64,000 nt of DNA from the NCBI GenBank assembly GCA_023101885.1, contig JALPQD010000027.1, forward strand, positions 4,097,967-4,161,966, given 5' to 3'. Below the pieces are notes generated by a model. It did not search any database and was not told the origin of the DNA. It saw nothing but the letters and a program-made list of their open reading frames with translations. The number at the start of each line of letters is the position of its first letter. Positions within the stretch are counted from its first letter, which is position 1. The DNA comes from Typhlomys cinereus. Lineage: Eukaryota > Chordata > Mammalia > Rodentia > Platacanthomyidae. Shown one piece after another: positions 1-12,071 of the stretch. A program made the position numbers and the translations under genes.

Positions 1-384
1 TTTTTTAAGTACACAAGCAATGTAATTGCTTGGAAAAGAAGAAAGCTTCCTTGTGTTTTACTAAGAGACACCAGTCAAAAGAAAAAAAGCAAACATCATA
101 ATTTAAATCTGTAGTTTATTAGCTCAAATCTTCAGGAACAATGAATCCCAATGTTTAAAGTACATTACCATTCTACATGGTACAGTGAGTTGGTTTTTTT
201 TTCAACCAATAAAGTGGTAATGCTAAAGGCATATTATCATAGGAAAATTCTATTTGTTTTGGCTCCTTATCCTTCTGTGCTGTGCTTCTTATATTTTAGT
301 CTCTTTCAAAATGAATCCATGAGTTTGTGGCCATATATTATAATGTGGTCGTGCTGAAAGTCCCCTTTTAACTTTCACATCTGA

Positions 385-570
<186 letters not shown>

Positions 571-1309
571 TGAGTACCCACCACTCAGCCAGAAATCCAA
601 TGGGGCATCAAAGGACATGCAGAAGTGCTTCGTGTCAGCAGGCTCACTTCAATGGTCTCTTCCCTTGCAAATGATAATAAAAGTGGCAACACCTCTGATT
701 ACCTTTAAATGAAAAAACATGGCATACTTCCTAGCATGAGAAACTCATTCCTTTATTCCCACTGGACCACTCCCCAACGGGCACCCTCAACTCTTTTATG
801 AGCATTTAACTTCACTTTCCTATTAGCTGATGTAGTTCTCCATTTTTGTTATGTGCTTCAGTATATTCCCCAAACCTACATACCTGTGGTTTTCTATACT
901 ATTTATCTTATAATCATGTTTCATACCTTCCATGAATTAGAAGATAAATCAGTGAATAAAAGAATGGCTCTTCCTGTGTCACCTTGGCTACCAGAGCCTT
1001 GCTCCAGGAAATGTCCTCTATTTGCTTTCAGCCCCTTGATGGATACTCTCTATTCTATTGTTTGATGAGTGCACATTTGCTTGTCCAGTTAGTGGACTGA
1101 AGAAGGGTATCTTTCATTGCAGCAAAGCTAAAGACAAGTGACATTGGATCACTCAGTATCAAGTTGGAAGGGATTTCTGGTGGAAAAAAATTATCATATA
1201 GCAAATAATACGCAAAAACCAGTGTCATTTGACATCATAGCTGTTGTCAGTAATTCTGTGGTATTGTCCATGTTGGAGGAATGAACTAACTCTATAAAAG
1301 TTAGTGTCA

Positions 1310-1690
1310 GGGCTGGAGTGGGCTGTGATTGCACAGGTAAATCACTTGCCATGCAAGCAAAAGGAATAGGCGCTTAGAACCTCAAATTGTAGATAAGATT
1401 TTGGGTGGGTGGGACTGCACAACTGTAAGCCCCACTTTAATAGGTAGAGACTGGGGAACCCCAGAGTGAGTCGGTTAGCCAGAATAGTCCCAATGATAGA
1501 GACCCTGTTTTAAAAGGGTAAGATGGAAGAGTGATCAAGGACCATTTCTGATAGTAGACTTCCACTTCCACTTTCACATGAATGTGCATCAGCAGTGCAT
1601 GAGTGCCCACACAGATGCGAACACATACACACATGCAAACACATACACACATGTAAAAATACACATGTATACATCCTACACACATAAACA
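1310..1690 (+). mobile_element. B4-type SINE, sense orientation, diverged
   Basis: It starts with a degenerate tRNA-like head (GGGCTGGAGTGGGCTG). The B1-derived middle follows: ACTGTAAGCCCCACTTTAAT, GTAGAGACTGGGG and GAGACCCTGTTTTAAAA. Then come GGAAGAGTGATCAAGGA and a CA-rich tail of repeated ACACATACACAC. This order is that of the rodent B4/RSINE fusion SINE. The copy is old. The CA tail has become a short interrupted microsatellite to about 1725. Confidence 0.65.
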
Positions 1691-4600
1691 TGAACATGAA
1701 AATGAATAAAAATAGGGTCAGGGGCATGAGCAAACAATACTAATCACGAGGACTAATGATCTATCAAGTAAAGCACTGGGGTGATAGTTTTATAACTTTT
1801 TGCTTTTTGACAAGTGCACAGTTTCATGGACAGATTAAAAGAATCCCACCATCACTCACTCACATATCAAGAGAATGTTGACCCTTTTGAACATTAAGTC
1901 AATAAACATTGATTGTAGGAAATATACATTCCAGGTTTTGGTTCGAAAGATAGATGTAATATGTACAACAAAACAAAAGAAAAAAATTATCAGCTCTCAT
2001 GTATAAAGTCTTCCAAAGGGAGAAGACGGACAATGAATAAAGAAAATCAATAGGGTGTCAAACGTGGAAAAGGTCTATAGGACAGGAAAATTCAATAGGA
2101 TATGAAAGGATGACAGAGAGTCCATATTGAGGACATATGTGACACCAGAACTAGATGCAAGGAGGATGGCAGCAAGACACCTGTGTGTCTTGAGCTCCCT
2201 AGTGTTCCTGAGACCATCCAATGAATAGCACCAAAGCTAACAAGGGTATTTGTTAGCCTCTGATGCAAGCAAAAAAAGGGTAGAGAGAAAGTCACTGTGC
2301 CAGTTTATATAGGCCTTTATCAGTACTCAAACAGCATTGATTAGGCTACATAGGAAAATGACAAGGATTTCAAACACATGATGGAGGGATATAACTTTTG
2401 AATTTAGAAGGATGTTACATGGATTTAAGCGACAGGATTTAAGCTAAACAGGGTAGGAGGTTGGAAGCTATGAGCAACCTAGGTGAAACAGGAAAGTGGG
2501 TGGCATGGGATGGTAGAGACAAAGGTGGCAAAAGTTTGCTCATAGACTTTACTGATGCACTTGATGTAGAGGGTAGAAAGGTGAAAGATGACCCAAGCTC
2601 TCAAAATCAGAGCACAAGCACTTCTATCAACATCATTTGCTGAGAAAGTAAATGTGAAAGCAGCAGGCTTGAGGGGAGAAATAATGAATTGAGTAGAGAG
2701 GTAATGAGCTGAGATATTCCAGTCATGGAATATCTGAGGAAATAGTAAGATGTGACTCTGGAGTAGTTGGGAGCATGCCAGGCTGGAGTACCAGGGATGG
2801 AGAATCTTCCCTCTTTGAACCTGGGGTCTTTGTGCCTGCATTCTAAGATATGCTGTCCTCCCATTCCACTTGAGACTTAGCAGGCATTCCATGGCTTCCA
2901 TAGACTTCCACATTCAGTGTAGACAGCTCATCCCCAGGAAGTAGAAAGATCAGACCCTGGAGACAAAATGTGTCAAATGCAAACTCCCAAATTTAATCTC
3001 AAATAAAAACCTTTTATAGACAACTTTTTATCTACAACTTTTGTAGACAGTTGTTGACCTTTCCAAATATATTTTGGTATCTCCGAATCTGATAAAAGCA
3101 ATATTTTAAAATTATTAACAAGACCAAACATTTAAAAGACGATACACTTTTCTTGGTGAAAAGCTGTAGTACTTGGTTAACATCTGTAACACAATCTCAA
3201 TTAATCAGATTTAGCACTAAAAAAAATAATATACTATTTTTTCCAAAGAAACATAGGGAGGTGGGAGTCATAAATAGAATCCCACCATTGTCTGACAGGA
3301 ACCTGTCAACTGCATTTTTTGTAACATGAAGAAGTGGGAGGCTGGTCCTCCTTCCCTCCAAAGACCTTGACTTAAGCCAATAACATTTTTAATTAGCACA
3401 AAGGAATGTTGCTCAAGTAATATTCCAATCTGTAGAATATCACTGAATATTGGAGAAATATTTTACAGTTGAGAGGTTTTCTCCCACCTATTACAAACTC
3501 CCAATTTGCACACATAAATATGTCCTCTACCACAGCAAACCATAAAATCAATCATGCCTTGTAAAAAACAAAAAACCAAAGCTATTTTGCATTTCTTTGT
3601 TGTTCTAATATTAGGATAAGTATTAAACCAGATATCATGGGCTGAGAAAGAAAGCAATAATTTTTTTACCATGAAAAGGTGGAAAGTGTTCTACATTTAC
3701 GTAAAATGACAAAGCCTATCATTATTGACTTTTGACTAGTAATGTAGCTTTTACTAAATATTTCTGATTTAAACTCTCTAAATAGTTTCCAAATCAACTA
3801 AGCACATATTCTAGAGAATCTAAAGTACTTTCACAGAATGCACAAACTATTTTCCACTTCCCATATGCAGTTTTATTTATTTGCTGCAAAAATTACAAGT
3901 AGATATGAAAAGGACCATTTGGAATGTAGAATATTTTCCACATTTGAATTGTTCAATACTGTTATCTGGATTTATCCTGGTGGTATTCTCTAACTATAAC
4001 AAATACTTAGAGAAATTCATAGTAACGAAAAGTAAAAATATATTCTTTTTGGGAAGACAGAAGTATAATTACCTTTAGAAACCACTGGAATACATTCACT
4101 GACATAATTGACTCAGTGATTTCTCTCTTTTATTTTAAATAACTTGGCATACAGTAAACAACATAAGCTTTTCCCATCATTCTTAGGTATCTTAAATACT
4201 TGTGTGTTTACATCAAATGATGCAATTTAGTTTTCAATGTTATTTATTCTCAATTCAGATATGGATTTAGAAAACTCAAGACAGTTCAATCTTTAAATAT
4301 CTTTCCTATGCAAAAAGAAAAAAATGTTTCACTTTATCCTAAGGAACTATAGTTGTAAATGAAACATGGGCATTTCAAGCCAAATCCCAAATCTCGTGTC
4401 AATATCAGATCACGCTGCTACCAGCATGATTTAGCAATGCTATAGGAATGACTGAAAGCAAACTGATGCATATGAAAGACTCTTGCTGATCTCATCATCT
4501 AAGCCAAGCTTTAACAATATTTTTCTGTGTTTGACTGTCTGGAAGCTGACACTATAAATTCAGATCTCCCAGCTTGAAAGGTTACATACTGTGCATGAGT

Positions 4601-4995
4601 AAACTGTTCCATAATGCTGACTAGAGGACAATAAATTTAGCCATTATAAATGATATTGTGTGTCTAGACAGCTGAAAATGACCAGGTCAGCCCTATGAAT
4701 CTTCATATGGTGGCATTTTGATATATTTTACTCAGGTTGGTCCATGGTAAATAATGCAAGTGCAAAGCAGTAAAGTCTGGACATTGATCATATTTCCTAA
4801 CCTAGGAGCAACTGACACTTCCAAGATGACAGATGATTTTACAGAAATATATACTGTAGTAAAGAACATTAGACTTCGAGGAAATACTAAAATGGTAGAA
4901 ATTTGTGTGCTAGTATTTCCATAAATAGTTAGAATACATAATGCATAAACCATTATGCCATAAACTTTAAAATGAAGAGTTTATTTTTTATGGTG

Positions 4996-5292
4996 TGTCT
5001 GTAGCATATGTTCATGTGGCAGGTTTAGGGGTACATGCATGCTTACAGGTCCAAGAAAGATGTCTGGTTTTCTTCTCTGTTTCTCTTCACATTACTCCTT
5101 TGAGACGGGGACTGTCTTGAACCTGGAGCCTATTTGATGGCCAGCAGACTCCAGTGGTCCTCCTGCTTCCGCTGCCCCCAGCACTGTCTTTTCAGGTGTT
5201 CGTGTGACCATGTCTGGTTTTATGTTGCTAGAGACTTGGACTCAGAACCCATGCTTGCATAGCTCTTGCCTACTGCTTGATGTCCCAGCCAC
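4996..5292 (-). mobile_element. B4-type SINE, antisense, diverged
   Basis: On the + strand it reads GAGACGGGGACTGTCTTGAA, then CCAGCAGACTCCAGTGGTCC, TCCTGCTTCCGCTGCCCCCAG, then GACTTGGACTCAGAACCCAT. It ends at a degenerate TGATGTCCCAGCC, the reverse complement of the GGCTGG SINE head. This is the antisense of a B4-like rodent SINE. Confidence 0.6.
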
Positions 5293-5436
5293 CAAATTAA
5301 GTTTCTAAGTCATCTATGCCCTCAATGTCAGCATTACTATGCATTTTTAATTCACACTGCTTCTTTACTTCTGTTCATTTTATTTAATATTTGGTCATCA
5401 TGCTAAAACACTAAGAAAGACAACACAAGGTAATTA

Positions 5437-5484
5437 GGTTTAAACACTTAAACTAATTATGTTTAAACCATTCATATATGAATG
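5437..5484. repeat. AT-rich inverted repeat and 16-bp perfect palindrome
   Basis: GGTTTAAAC at 5437-5445 is mirrored by GTTTAAACC at 5461-5469. CATTCATATATGAATG at 5469-5484 is a perfect palindrome. A second CATTCATATATG follows at about 5492. It lies deep in the intron with no clear function. Confidence 0.6.
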
Positions 5485-6058
5485 AAACTCTCATTCATAT
5501 ATGCTTACAGCACTGACAGCAAACAATTGAGCCTAAATGAGTGCATAATTTAATGAATTAATTAAAATGTAAATATTATAAAACTTTTATATACATAATG
5601 TTTAATTTAAACATAATTTAAAAAGGATGAAACCCAATTTTTGAGATCCTTTTTCTGTAAATAGAAGACTTGACTTGGTAGTGAATAAATAAGAAAAAAT
5701 TTCTAAAAGGTGTTTTGAATACAACTCGAAAATTTTATTATAGCCATGCTTAAGAAAATATCATTAAACTAATATTAATATATGAAAGTATCTCTGCTAA
5801 ATAGGGAGATACCTTGCTCCTGATAGATATATGATGAAGTATTTAAGGGTGAAATAGTATAATGTCAATATCCTATTTTCATATATATGTATGTTAACAG
5901 TAAACAAATATGAGAAAAAATGGGACAAATGTAGAAAAAATAAATTGTGAACATAAATTTACTTTTATCTGATTGTTTGCAGATGTAAAATTTAAAAAAT
6001 AAAGCATTAGGAAAGGGCATGCTTATTTTATTGTATGAACAGTGATTTTTTTTTCATT

Positions 6059-6377
6059 CTGAATAAACACATTTTTTAAGTTTTTTTTTAATTATTTATT
6101 CAATTGTGTGTGTGTGCGTATATGTGTGTGTGCACACGCGCATATGTCTGTGTGTGTAGAACCACGAACGAATTCGGGAACCACCATGGACGCCTCCACC
6201 TCCTTCTGCCCCGGGATTCACAAGCTCCGCCCTACCAGGACCGGAAGCGCAGGCCGCCCCGGCTTCTGCCTGGCGTCTATACGTGGGATCTGGGATCCGA
6301 ACTCAGGACCTTCTGCCTGCAAGGCAGAGGCTTAACCCCTGAGCCACCTCTCCAGCCCCCTGAATAAACACATTTTT
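6059..6377 (-). mobile_element. Young B2-like tRNA SINE (body 6077-6359) with target-site duplication
   Basis: Antisense insertion. The reverse complement starts GGGGCTGGAGAGGTGGCTCA, followed by a B-box-like GAGTTCGGATCC. A GC-rich unique body follows, then a CA-rich tract and a tail containing AATTGAATAAATAATT. The host sequence CTGAATAAACACATTTTT is duplicated perfectly at 6059-6076 and 6360-6377, so this insertion is recent. The AATAAA in the tail places it in the T+ class of SINEs, like B2. Related full copies lie at 43069-43327 and 48199-48473. Confidence 0.88.
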
Positions 6378-6881
6378 AATTCTGTATTTTTATCGTAAAA
6401 ATGTTTGAGTACATCTAGAAAGTGTTAAAAGCTACTTTCATAAGAAATCATGCTTATTTCAGCAAAAACATAAGACTAAAAATTTCTATTGAAATTTTAC
6501 TTTTCTATTGAAATTGTACTTTTAAAATTAGCATTTTAGAACTTCTTGGAATAATATTTATGAAATGAAACTTGATACCATTAATGAGATAATCTACTCA
6601 GGAATAGTAGACACATTCAAAGATATTACATCAAAAATGGTAGATGGGGGATGACTGAATTCATCCTGATTGAAAAGCAAGATCAGGCCCCAAGATTTCA
6701 TTCATGCAATGAGCAAGAAAGATCATTTAGCTGTGTCAGAAAATCAAACTTCTTTTGTTTTTTTTTAAATTAAAACGTTAGCAACGAGAAGGCAATGAAG
6801 TTAGAAATCAGGGTTCTTACTGTGTTATAATTGTTAATAATTCCAATACCATTTTATAATTCTTTATAAATTTACTTACAG

Positions 6882-6949
6882 GAGGAGCCGAAGACAAGAT
6901 GTGAGACATGGAAATCCATTGACCCAGTGCCGAGGATTCAACCTGAAAG
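6882..6949 (+). CDS. SEMA3E: SEMA3E coding exon: furin-type site and PSI-Ig linker
   Basis: This 68-bp exon completes the split codon CG|G and reads R-RSRRQDVRHGNPLTQCRGFNLK. With the previous exon it builds the basic run KRRSRRQD. In SEMA3E the furin site near this position is known to release the 61-kDa p61 form, which is active toward plexin-D1. The cysteine in LTQC belongs to the PSI-Ig linker. The acceptor is TTACTTACAG and the donor is GTACTA at 6950, leaving one base (phase 1) for the next exon. The exon is too short to stand out by open frame alone. It was placed by matching the family and by frame continuity with both neighbours. Confidence 0.94.
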
Positions 6950-7036
6950 GTACTAAATGTGAGCAGGCATCAACATTCGCTATTGTGTTTCAGTAAGAGA
7001 AACACGTTAGAATCAAATCTTTCATTTTAAAACAGA

Positions 7037-7230
7037 GCCATTGGGATAGCATGATGGCTTAGCAGTTAAAGCACTTGCCATACAAACAGAAGATCAGAGT
7101 TCAAATCCCCAGTTCCACATAAATTCTGAGTGGACATGACATTCCTCAGAATGTGCTTTAACCTCAGAAGGCAGAGAATGACATTCTTGTTAACTACTCT
7201 GACTCCAGGGAATAGATTAAGGTGTTTGTT
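7037..7230 (+). mobile_element. Old tRNA-derived SINE, sense
   Basis: GATGGCTTAGCAGTTAAAGC followed by CAGAGTTCAAATCCCCAG preserves recognisable A-box and B-box regions of a rodent B2/B3-type SINE. The body beyond about 7120 is heavily diverged, so the right edge is approximate. Confidence 0.55.
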
Positions 7231-7272
7231 CCATTATTCTGGACATCTAGTTGAGATAAAAACTAGCATGCT

Positions 7273-7670
7273 TGTCATAGTTAGGTACAGGTGTCAACTT
7301 GATGGTTGAGGGTTCGAGCTCTGGACACAGATATAGAGAATTAGTAGTTAAGCATAGAGCAAACCTGCATGAAATTATTTAGTGGATGGAGAAGGCCCAG
7401 TTCATGGTGGGTGGAACTAGTCTCCAGGCAGGTGAATAAAATGGAGGGAACTGTTTGAGAAAGGAGGAGGCATCCAGGTGTTTACTTGGTCTGGCAAGTA
7501 AGGATCATCCCTCTCTCAGCTTTTATGTAGATATGGTGAGACCAGTTCCCTTGGCCTGACGTTGGTGTGAGCTCTCCTACCAAGCCAGACAAACAACTAT
7601 AAACAGAAATCATAAGAGAGAACAAAGCCCTTGCTCCCTTAAGCAGTTTTGTCATGATTTATTTCTAATA
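7273..7670 (+). mobile_element. URR1-like hAT non-autonomous element, copy 1
   Basis: It begins TGTCATAGTTAGGTACAGGT, then GTCAACTTGATGGTTGAGG. Later motifs are TAGTGGATGGAGAAGGCCCA, GGCAAGTAAGGATCATCC and TGTGAGCTCTCCTACCAAGC. The same order of motifs recurs at 15221, 35380, 43358 and 44916. The right end runs into diverged sequence, and the terminal inverted repeat is not preserved there. Confidence 0.65.
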
Positions 7671-8145
7671 TATTGCCTATATATGCCAATATTGAACTAT
7701 ATACACATATATAGCACACTATGGTATAGTTATTTCCTCATATATTACCAGTATTACACCTGCATGCACATATATAACATATATTAGTGTGCTTCCTTAT
7801 ATCTCCCAGCTCCAGTTTGTTCAGCCTAGAAAACCTAGCTCACAGGAATGTTAAAATAATTAATAACAATTATGTGAATAACAACCTCACTGTCAATAAT
7901 TCTTGAACAAATGTGGACTCCTTTATCTACACAACTTTAGTTAACATTATAGTCTTTCCTGTTCTTTACATTGCACAGGATAGGCCAGTCCTATATAATT
8001 GTTTGCTGATACAATGTTTCTCTCTTCTTCTGGTGGCTGCCATATCGATTGTGATTTTTAGAGAGTTGAACATTCACATAGAGAAGGATAAGTTGTAAAT
8101 TACCTTTCTGTTCTGTCTCTTGCTCCTTTGACTTTTGCTTTTCAG

Positions 8146-8276
8146 CATACCGAAATGCAGCTGAAATTGTTCAGTATGGAGTGAAAAATAACACCACTTT
8201 CCTCGAATGTGCCCCAAAGTCTCCTCAGGCATCTATCAAATGGCTGCTGCAGAAAGACAAAGACAGGAGGAAAGAG
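8146..8276 (+). CDS. SEMA3E: SEMA3E coding exon: first half of Ig-like domain
   Basis: With the carried G it reads A-YRNAAEIVQYGVKNNTTF, LECAPKSPQASIKWLLQ, KDKDRRKE. It holds the first Ig cysteine (FLEC) and the core tryptophan (IKW) of the single Ig-like C2 domain of class 3 semaphorins. It also has two overlapping N-glycosylation sequons (NNT and NTT). The acceptor is TTTTCAG and the donor GTGAGC follows GAG at 8276, so the exon ends between codons (phase 0). The wording agrees with my memory of mammalian SEMA3E almost residue for residue. Confidence 0.95.
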
Positions 8277-11200
8277 GTGAGCAGCGCCCCTCCTCTCCCC
8301 CATCCATCAAAGCTGTGGAAGGAGCATTAACTCACCCTTCATCAGGGAGAAACAGGATGATGAGGGAAACCTATCAGAACATCCTTTAATGTCACTGGCA
8401 TGACAAGTACCATCTTCTTTAAACTCCTTTGTCCTTGGACTTGAAGGATTAATTAGAAATCCCCTCTGCTAGCCTGCCTGGCCAGACAGGCCAGTGAGCG
8501 CACGCACTAAGACAAGCTTTTGATATAAGGAAGCACTTATGGGAGAAACAAGGTGTGTGCAAATGCAAGAGCCAGCTTCCCACACAACAGCACCATTGTG
8601 TGAGTCATAAGATAAAAGGGGCTCTAAAACAGCCTTCAGTTTTCCTCAGTACAAACTTACTTTAAGTGTCTTTTGTTGCAAGGAACTTTTCCTGCCCCAT
8701 GGCCATCTGTCACCATCGCTTTAACATTTTTCAACTCTCATGTTTGTCTAAGGTAATATGTGGAATCATTTTTAATGGACCACAGTCTTAGTATAGAAAA
8801 AATAATCCAGGTTTTCAAATGAAAGGATATTCAACTGAACAGATAAAACTGATTTAAAAGAAAGACTGTTAGAGAGCACAGAATTCTTGAATGCTAATAC
8901 TGGGTTCCATAATGTTGATCTCACACTGTCCTGACTAGTCTGGCAAGTAAGGAGAATAAGCATGCATGGTGTTTGTATACCTGCTGTTCCCAGACATAAA
9001 ATACTCCCTTGCTGATAGAGCCTAAGGGACAGTGGATCCCTTGCATTTGTGTGGCTTCTGTGGTAGGTAATTTTGTTTCTCTGAAAGCTACAGAACAGAA
9101 ATTCTGTGTCAGATTTACAGAACTTAGGCTCCACAGGAAGAAGCACTGTCCAAGTCTCACACTTACCTAAGTATGATCTGATCAGTGAATTGTGTATTCC
9201 ACATAGCTGGAACATCAAATCTAGGTTGAGAACACTTATACAAGAGAGCTCCAATTTTGTGGAAGAAGTTGGGCCGGATGAACTTTAGAACACTTCTTCC
9301 CCAGAATTCTTTGATACTTTGAATTTTACCCAAGTAAATGATATTTGTTTGAGATCTATTTTTCCCTGTAAAGACTATTATCAACGATGGTTTGTAATTT
9401 CTAAAGTCTAATTAGTTTTAAGTTATTTTGAATGGGTATTCATTATAAAAATAATTGTCTTGCAGAGTTGCTTGAGGTCCAAGACATAGTGCGTGATACA
9501 TGTGTGCATGTGCAGATATTCACTGTATGCACGCACACATAATAATAGGGTGGTGATAGGCAGGCGCATATAATTTTTATGATTTAAAATTTGATTACAT
9601 ATAAACTTCTGTACATACTTCCAATATGCATAAATAGGTATGTGAATACATGATGAAGGTAAATAAAATGAAATTTTGTATTTAATCATTGTTATTTTTC
9701 TAATAGTTTCAGAATAAATGTTACTATCTTGATTATTTTTGTAATCTGAAAACATAAAATAATCATTTCAGATTGTAATTAAATTATTTGTAGTACAATT
9801 ATTACAGTTTTGATTAGACTTTAAGCACATATTGAGTTAGTTACTAATATTTGTATAAATGTATCTGATCCTTCCTATTTCAAGCAATCATGCTTATTTA
9901 TTTTTTATAATTTGCATATTTGAGAGAGAGCAGGAAAATGAACAGATGGATGCATGCCACAATGTAGCTGTGGAGGTCATAGGACAATTTTTAGGAAGTC
10001 ACTTCTCTCCTTCCACGGTGTGGGCTTTGGGGATCAAACTTAGGTCACTAGATTTACCCACAGATGCCTTTACCTGTTGAACCATCTCACTGGTCCTAAA
10101 CATGATTATTTCTTAATTTACCTATGTGAGCCTATTGAAATTTTGATTAACACTTTGAAAAAATAAGATAAATTATGGAATTTCAGGAAGTAAAATAAAA
10201 TGAAAATTAAAAATTCTCTTCCTTTCTTCAAATATTTAGCAAAGTTATATATTAAATAATTCTATATTCTTCAAAGTTAACTTCAATACTAACACATGTG
10301 GAACTACTTCATTTTAATTGGCTGTTCATTGTTTTCTGTGTATGAACACCCCTTAAGTTTAAAATTAATCACTTAAGGTCATTTGTTTTTTTCATCCTTA
10401 TTAAAAAATATGGAAACACATCTGCATAGTTTTATGAAAATGTCTTCAAGAAACATTCCAAGAACAGAAATAACTACAAGAAATGAGGATACTTGTTATT
10501 GATTTTAGAAAATGGCTTTGAGAACCTTTTTTCCAGATTTCTACAAACTATGAAAGTTTCTTTTAATTCCATAAGTACTCATTATAAATTATTTCTGAGA
10601 AACTTTAAACTTTGACAGAATCAGTCAAGATAAAATGTTTGTTTGAATAGTCATCCTAATGATCTTTTTTAATCCTTTTCTATTTTTTGCTTTCTTTTCA
10701 TTTATGAATATTATGTTTAAATTTTATGCTTTTAAGTGGGAGATTACTCTTTTGTAAAAGTCTTTTATTTGAGTTTTATTAACTCAAATGTATATTCGCT
10801 CATAATTTTGTTACTTAAAATTTTGCAAACTATTACTTTGGTGGATTTTTTTGGCTGAGAAAAGAATAAACCAACATACTGCACATGTATGCCAACTCAT
10901 TTCTTACCATAAGTTTTCAATGTTTTCTTTGCTAATGCTGTCACAGGAGTTGCAGGGAAAATCGATCTCAAGCCATTGATCATTTTCTGGTCTAAGCCTG
11001 CTCATTAACTAAATATTGACACATTCTTTTTCTTACCTTCTGCAAGTAAATTTATTTAAAAAGCTTATGAGGTAATGTCCTAGAAACTTATATTTAGACA
11101 GCTTGAAGTGTGAGATAATTGGGGAAGGCTCTTGAGAAGAAGATTCAAAACTCTGCTTCCTTACATATATATTCTAATGAATGTGCATTCACTGAAGAAA

Positions 11201-11657
11201 AAAATACTAGCCCTTTAACAAAAGCTTCATGCTTTTACACATGAAAAGTTCTGTAAAACTGAAAAATAACAATTCTTAAATGAAATCACCATTAAAAATT
11301 AATTTTATTAACATAATTCATTGCCTATAATTTGGAGACCCAGAACAAGTAATACTATACTTGCATGTGAGGAAACGACTCTGTCCATAGAAATGCACCC
11401 TAGTTTTCCCAGCATGAATAATGCATTCACTCATTTTTTTTTGTGATTGTATGTATGGCACATACTGCTCATTCAAGGAGAAAAGTGAGTAGAGTGATGT
11501 GCAATGAACAGAGCAAAAATTTGTGTCAAGCAAAAAGGAATTGAATGAGTCTTAGAGGCTTCGCCTAATTCATGAAAATCAACAGTATTTTGGATATAGT
11601 GATTTTGCCTATTTAGAAAATGCAGTCTCTCTTTTTGAATGTTTGTGCCTTTCTTAG
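8277..11657 (+). other. SEMA3E: SEMA3E last intron (3.4 kb, phase 0)
   Basis: The donor is GTGAGC and the acceptor is TTTCTTAG ending at 11657. It contains one old antisense SINE at about 9905-10096. Elsewhere (8280-9900 and 10100-11640) it is AT-rich sequence with no element or exon that I can name. The 160-codon minus-strand frame at 8772-9254 lacks any domain or start context and is taken as chance. Confidence 0.85.
9905..10096 (-). mobile_element. Old rodent SINE (B3/B4-like), antisense
   Basis: The plus strand carries GTGGAGGTCATAGGACAATT, TCTCTCCTTCCACGGTGTGG, then GGATCAAACTTAGGTC. It ends at TGAACCATCTCACTGGTCC. This is the antisense of the common rodent SINE segment ending in a degenerate GGCTGG head. 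A related copy lies near 61625-61770. Confidence 0.6.
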
Positions 11658-12071
11658 GTTAAGCTGAATGAACGCATCATAGCCACTTCCCAGGGATTGC
11701 TAATCCGCTCGGTTCAAGATGCTGACCAAGGACTGTATCACTGCATTGCCACGGAGAACAGCTTCAAACAGACCATAGCCAAGATCAACTTCAAAGTTTT
11801 GGATTCAGAAATGGTGGCGGTGGTGACAGACAAATGGTCCCCGTGGACCTGGGCTAGCTCGGTGAGGGCGCTGCCCTTCCACCCGAAGGACATCCTGGGG
11901 GCATTCAGCCACTCTGAAATGCAGCTGATCAACCAGTACTGCAAAGACACCCGGCAGCAACAGCAGCTGGGAGAAGAGCCACAGAAGATGAGAGGGGACT
12001 ACGGCAAGCTGAAGGCTCTTATCAACAGCAGGAAAAGCAGGAATAGGAGGAACCAGCTGCCTGAGTCCTAA
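11658..12071 (+). CDS. SEMA3E: SEMA3E terminal coding exon: Ig domain end, dimer cysteine, basic tail, stop
   Basis: It reads VKLNERIIATSQGLLIRSVQ and then DADQGLYHCIATENSFKQ, giving the second Ig cysteine in the typical D-x-G-x-Y-x-C motif. After the Ig fold come DSEMVAVVTDKWSPWTW and HPKDILGAFSHSEMQL, then INQYCKDTRQQ. The QYC cysteine aligns with the interchain cysteine that dimerises class 3 semaphorins. The tail is strongly basic (NSRKSRNRRNQLPES), with furin-like R-x-x-R sites as in other SEMA3 proteins, then TAA at 12069-12071. The 138-codon length including the stop fits the last SEMA3E exon. The QQQQLGEEPQ stretch varies a little from what I remember for human and mouse. No frameshift or premature stop is seen. 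Confidence 0.96.
   Translation, partial: VKLNERIIATSQGLLIRSVQDADQGLYHCIATENSFKQTIAKINFKVLDSEMVAVVTDKWSPWTWASSVRALPFHPKDILGAFSHSEMQLINQYCKDTRQQQQLGEEPQKMRGDYGKLKALINSRKSRNRRNQLPES

Larger units (their letters stand above)
6950..8145 (+). other. SEMA3E: SEMA3E intron (1.2 kb, phase 1)
   Basis: The donor is GGTACTA and the acceptor is GCTTTTCAG ending at 8145. The intron holds an old sense SINE near 7037-7230 and a hAT-like element near 7273-7670. The remaining 7671-8130 is AT-rich with ATATAC runs. The open frame at 7913-8098 has no family features. Confidence 0.85.

Noticed and set aside
6104..6367. Plus frames of 87 and 75 codons, with look-alikes at 43085 and 48191
   Set aside because: All three are the same antisense or sense SINE read in frame. 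The similarity among them is repeat identity, not a gene family.
8772..9254. 160-codon minus frame in the last SEMA3E intron
   Set aside because: Long by chance standards, but it has no recognisable motif, splice context or second supporting exon.
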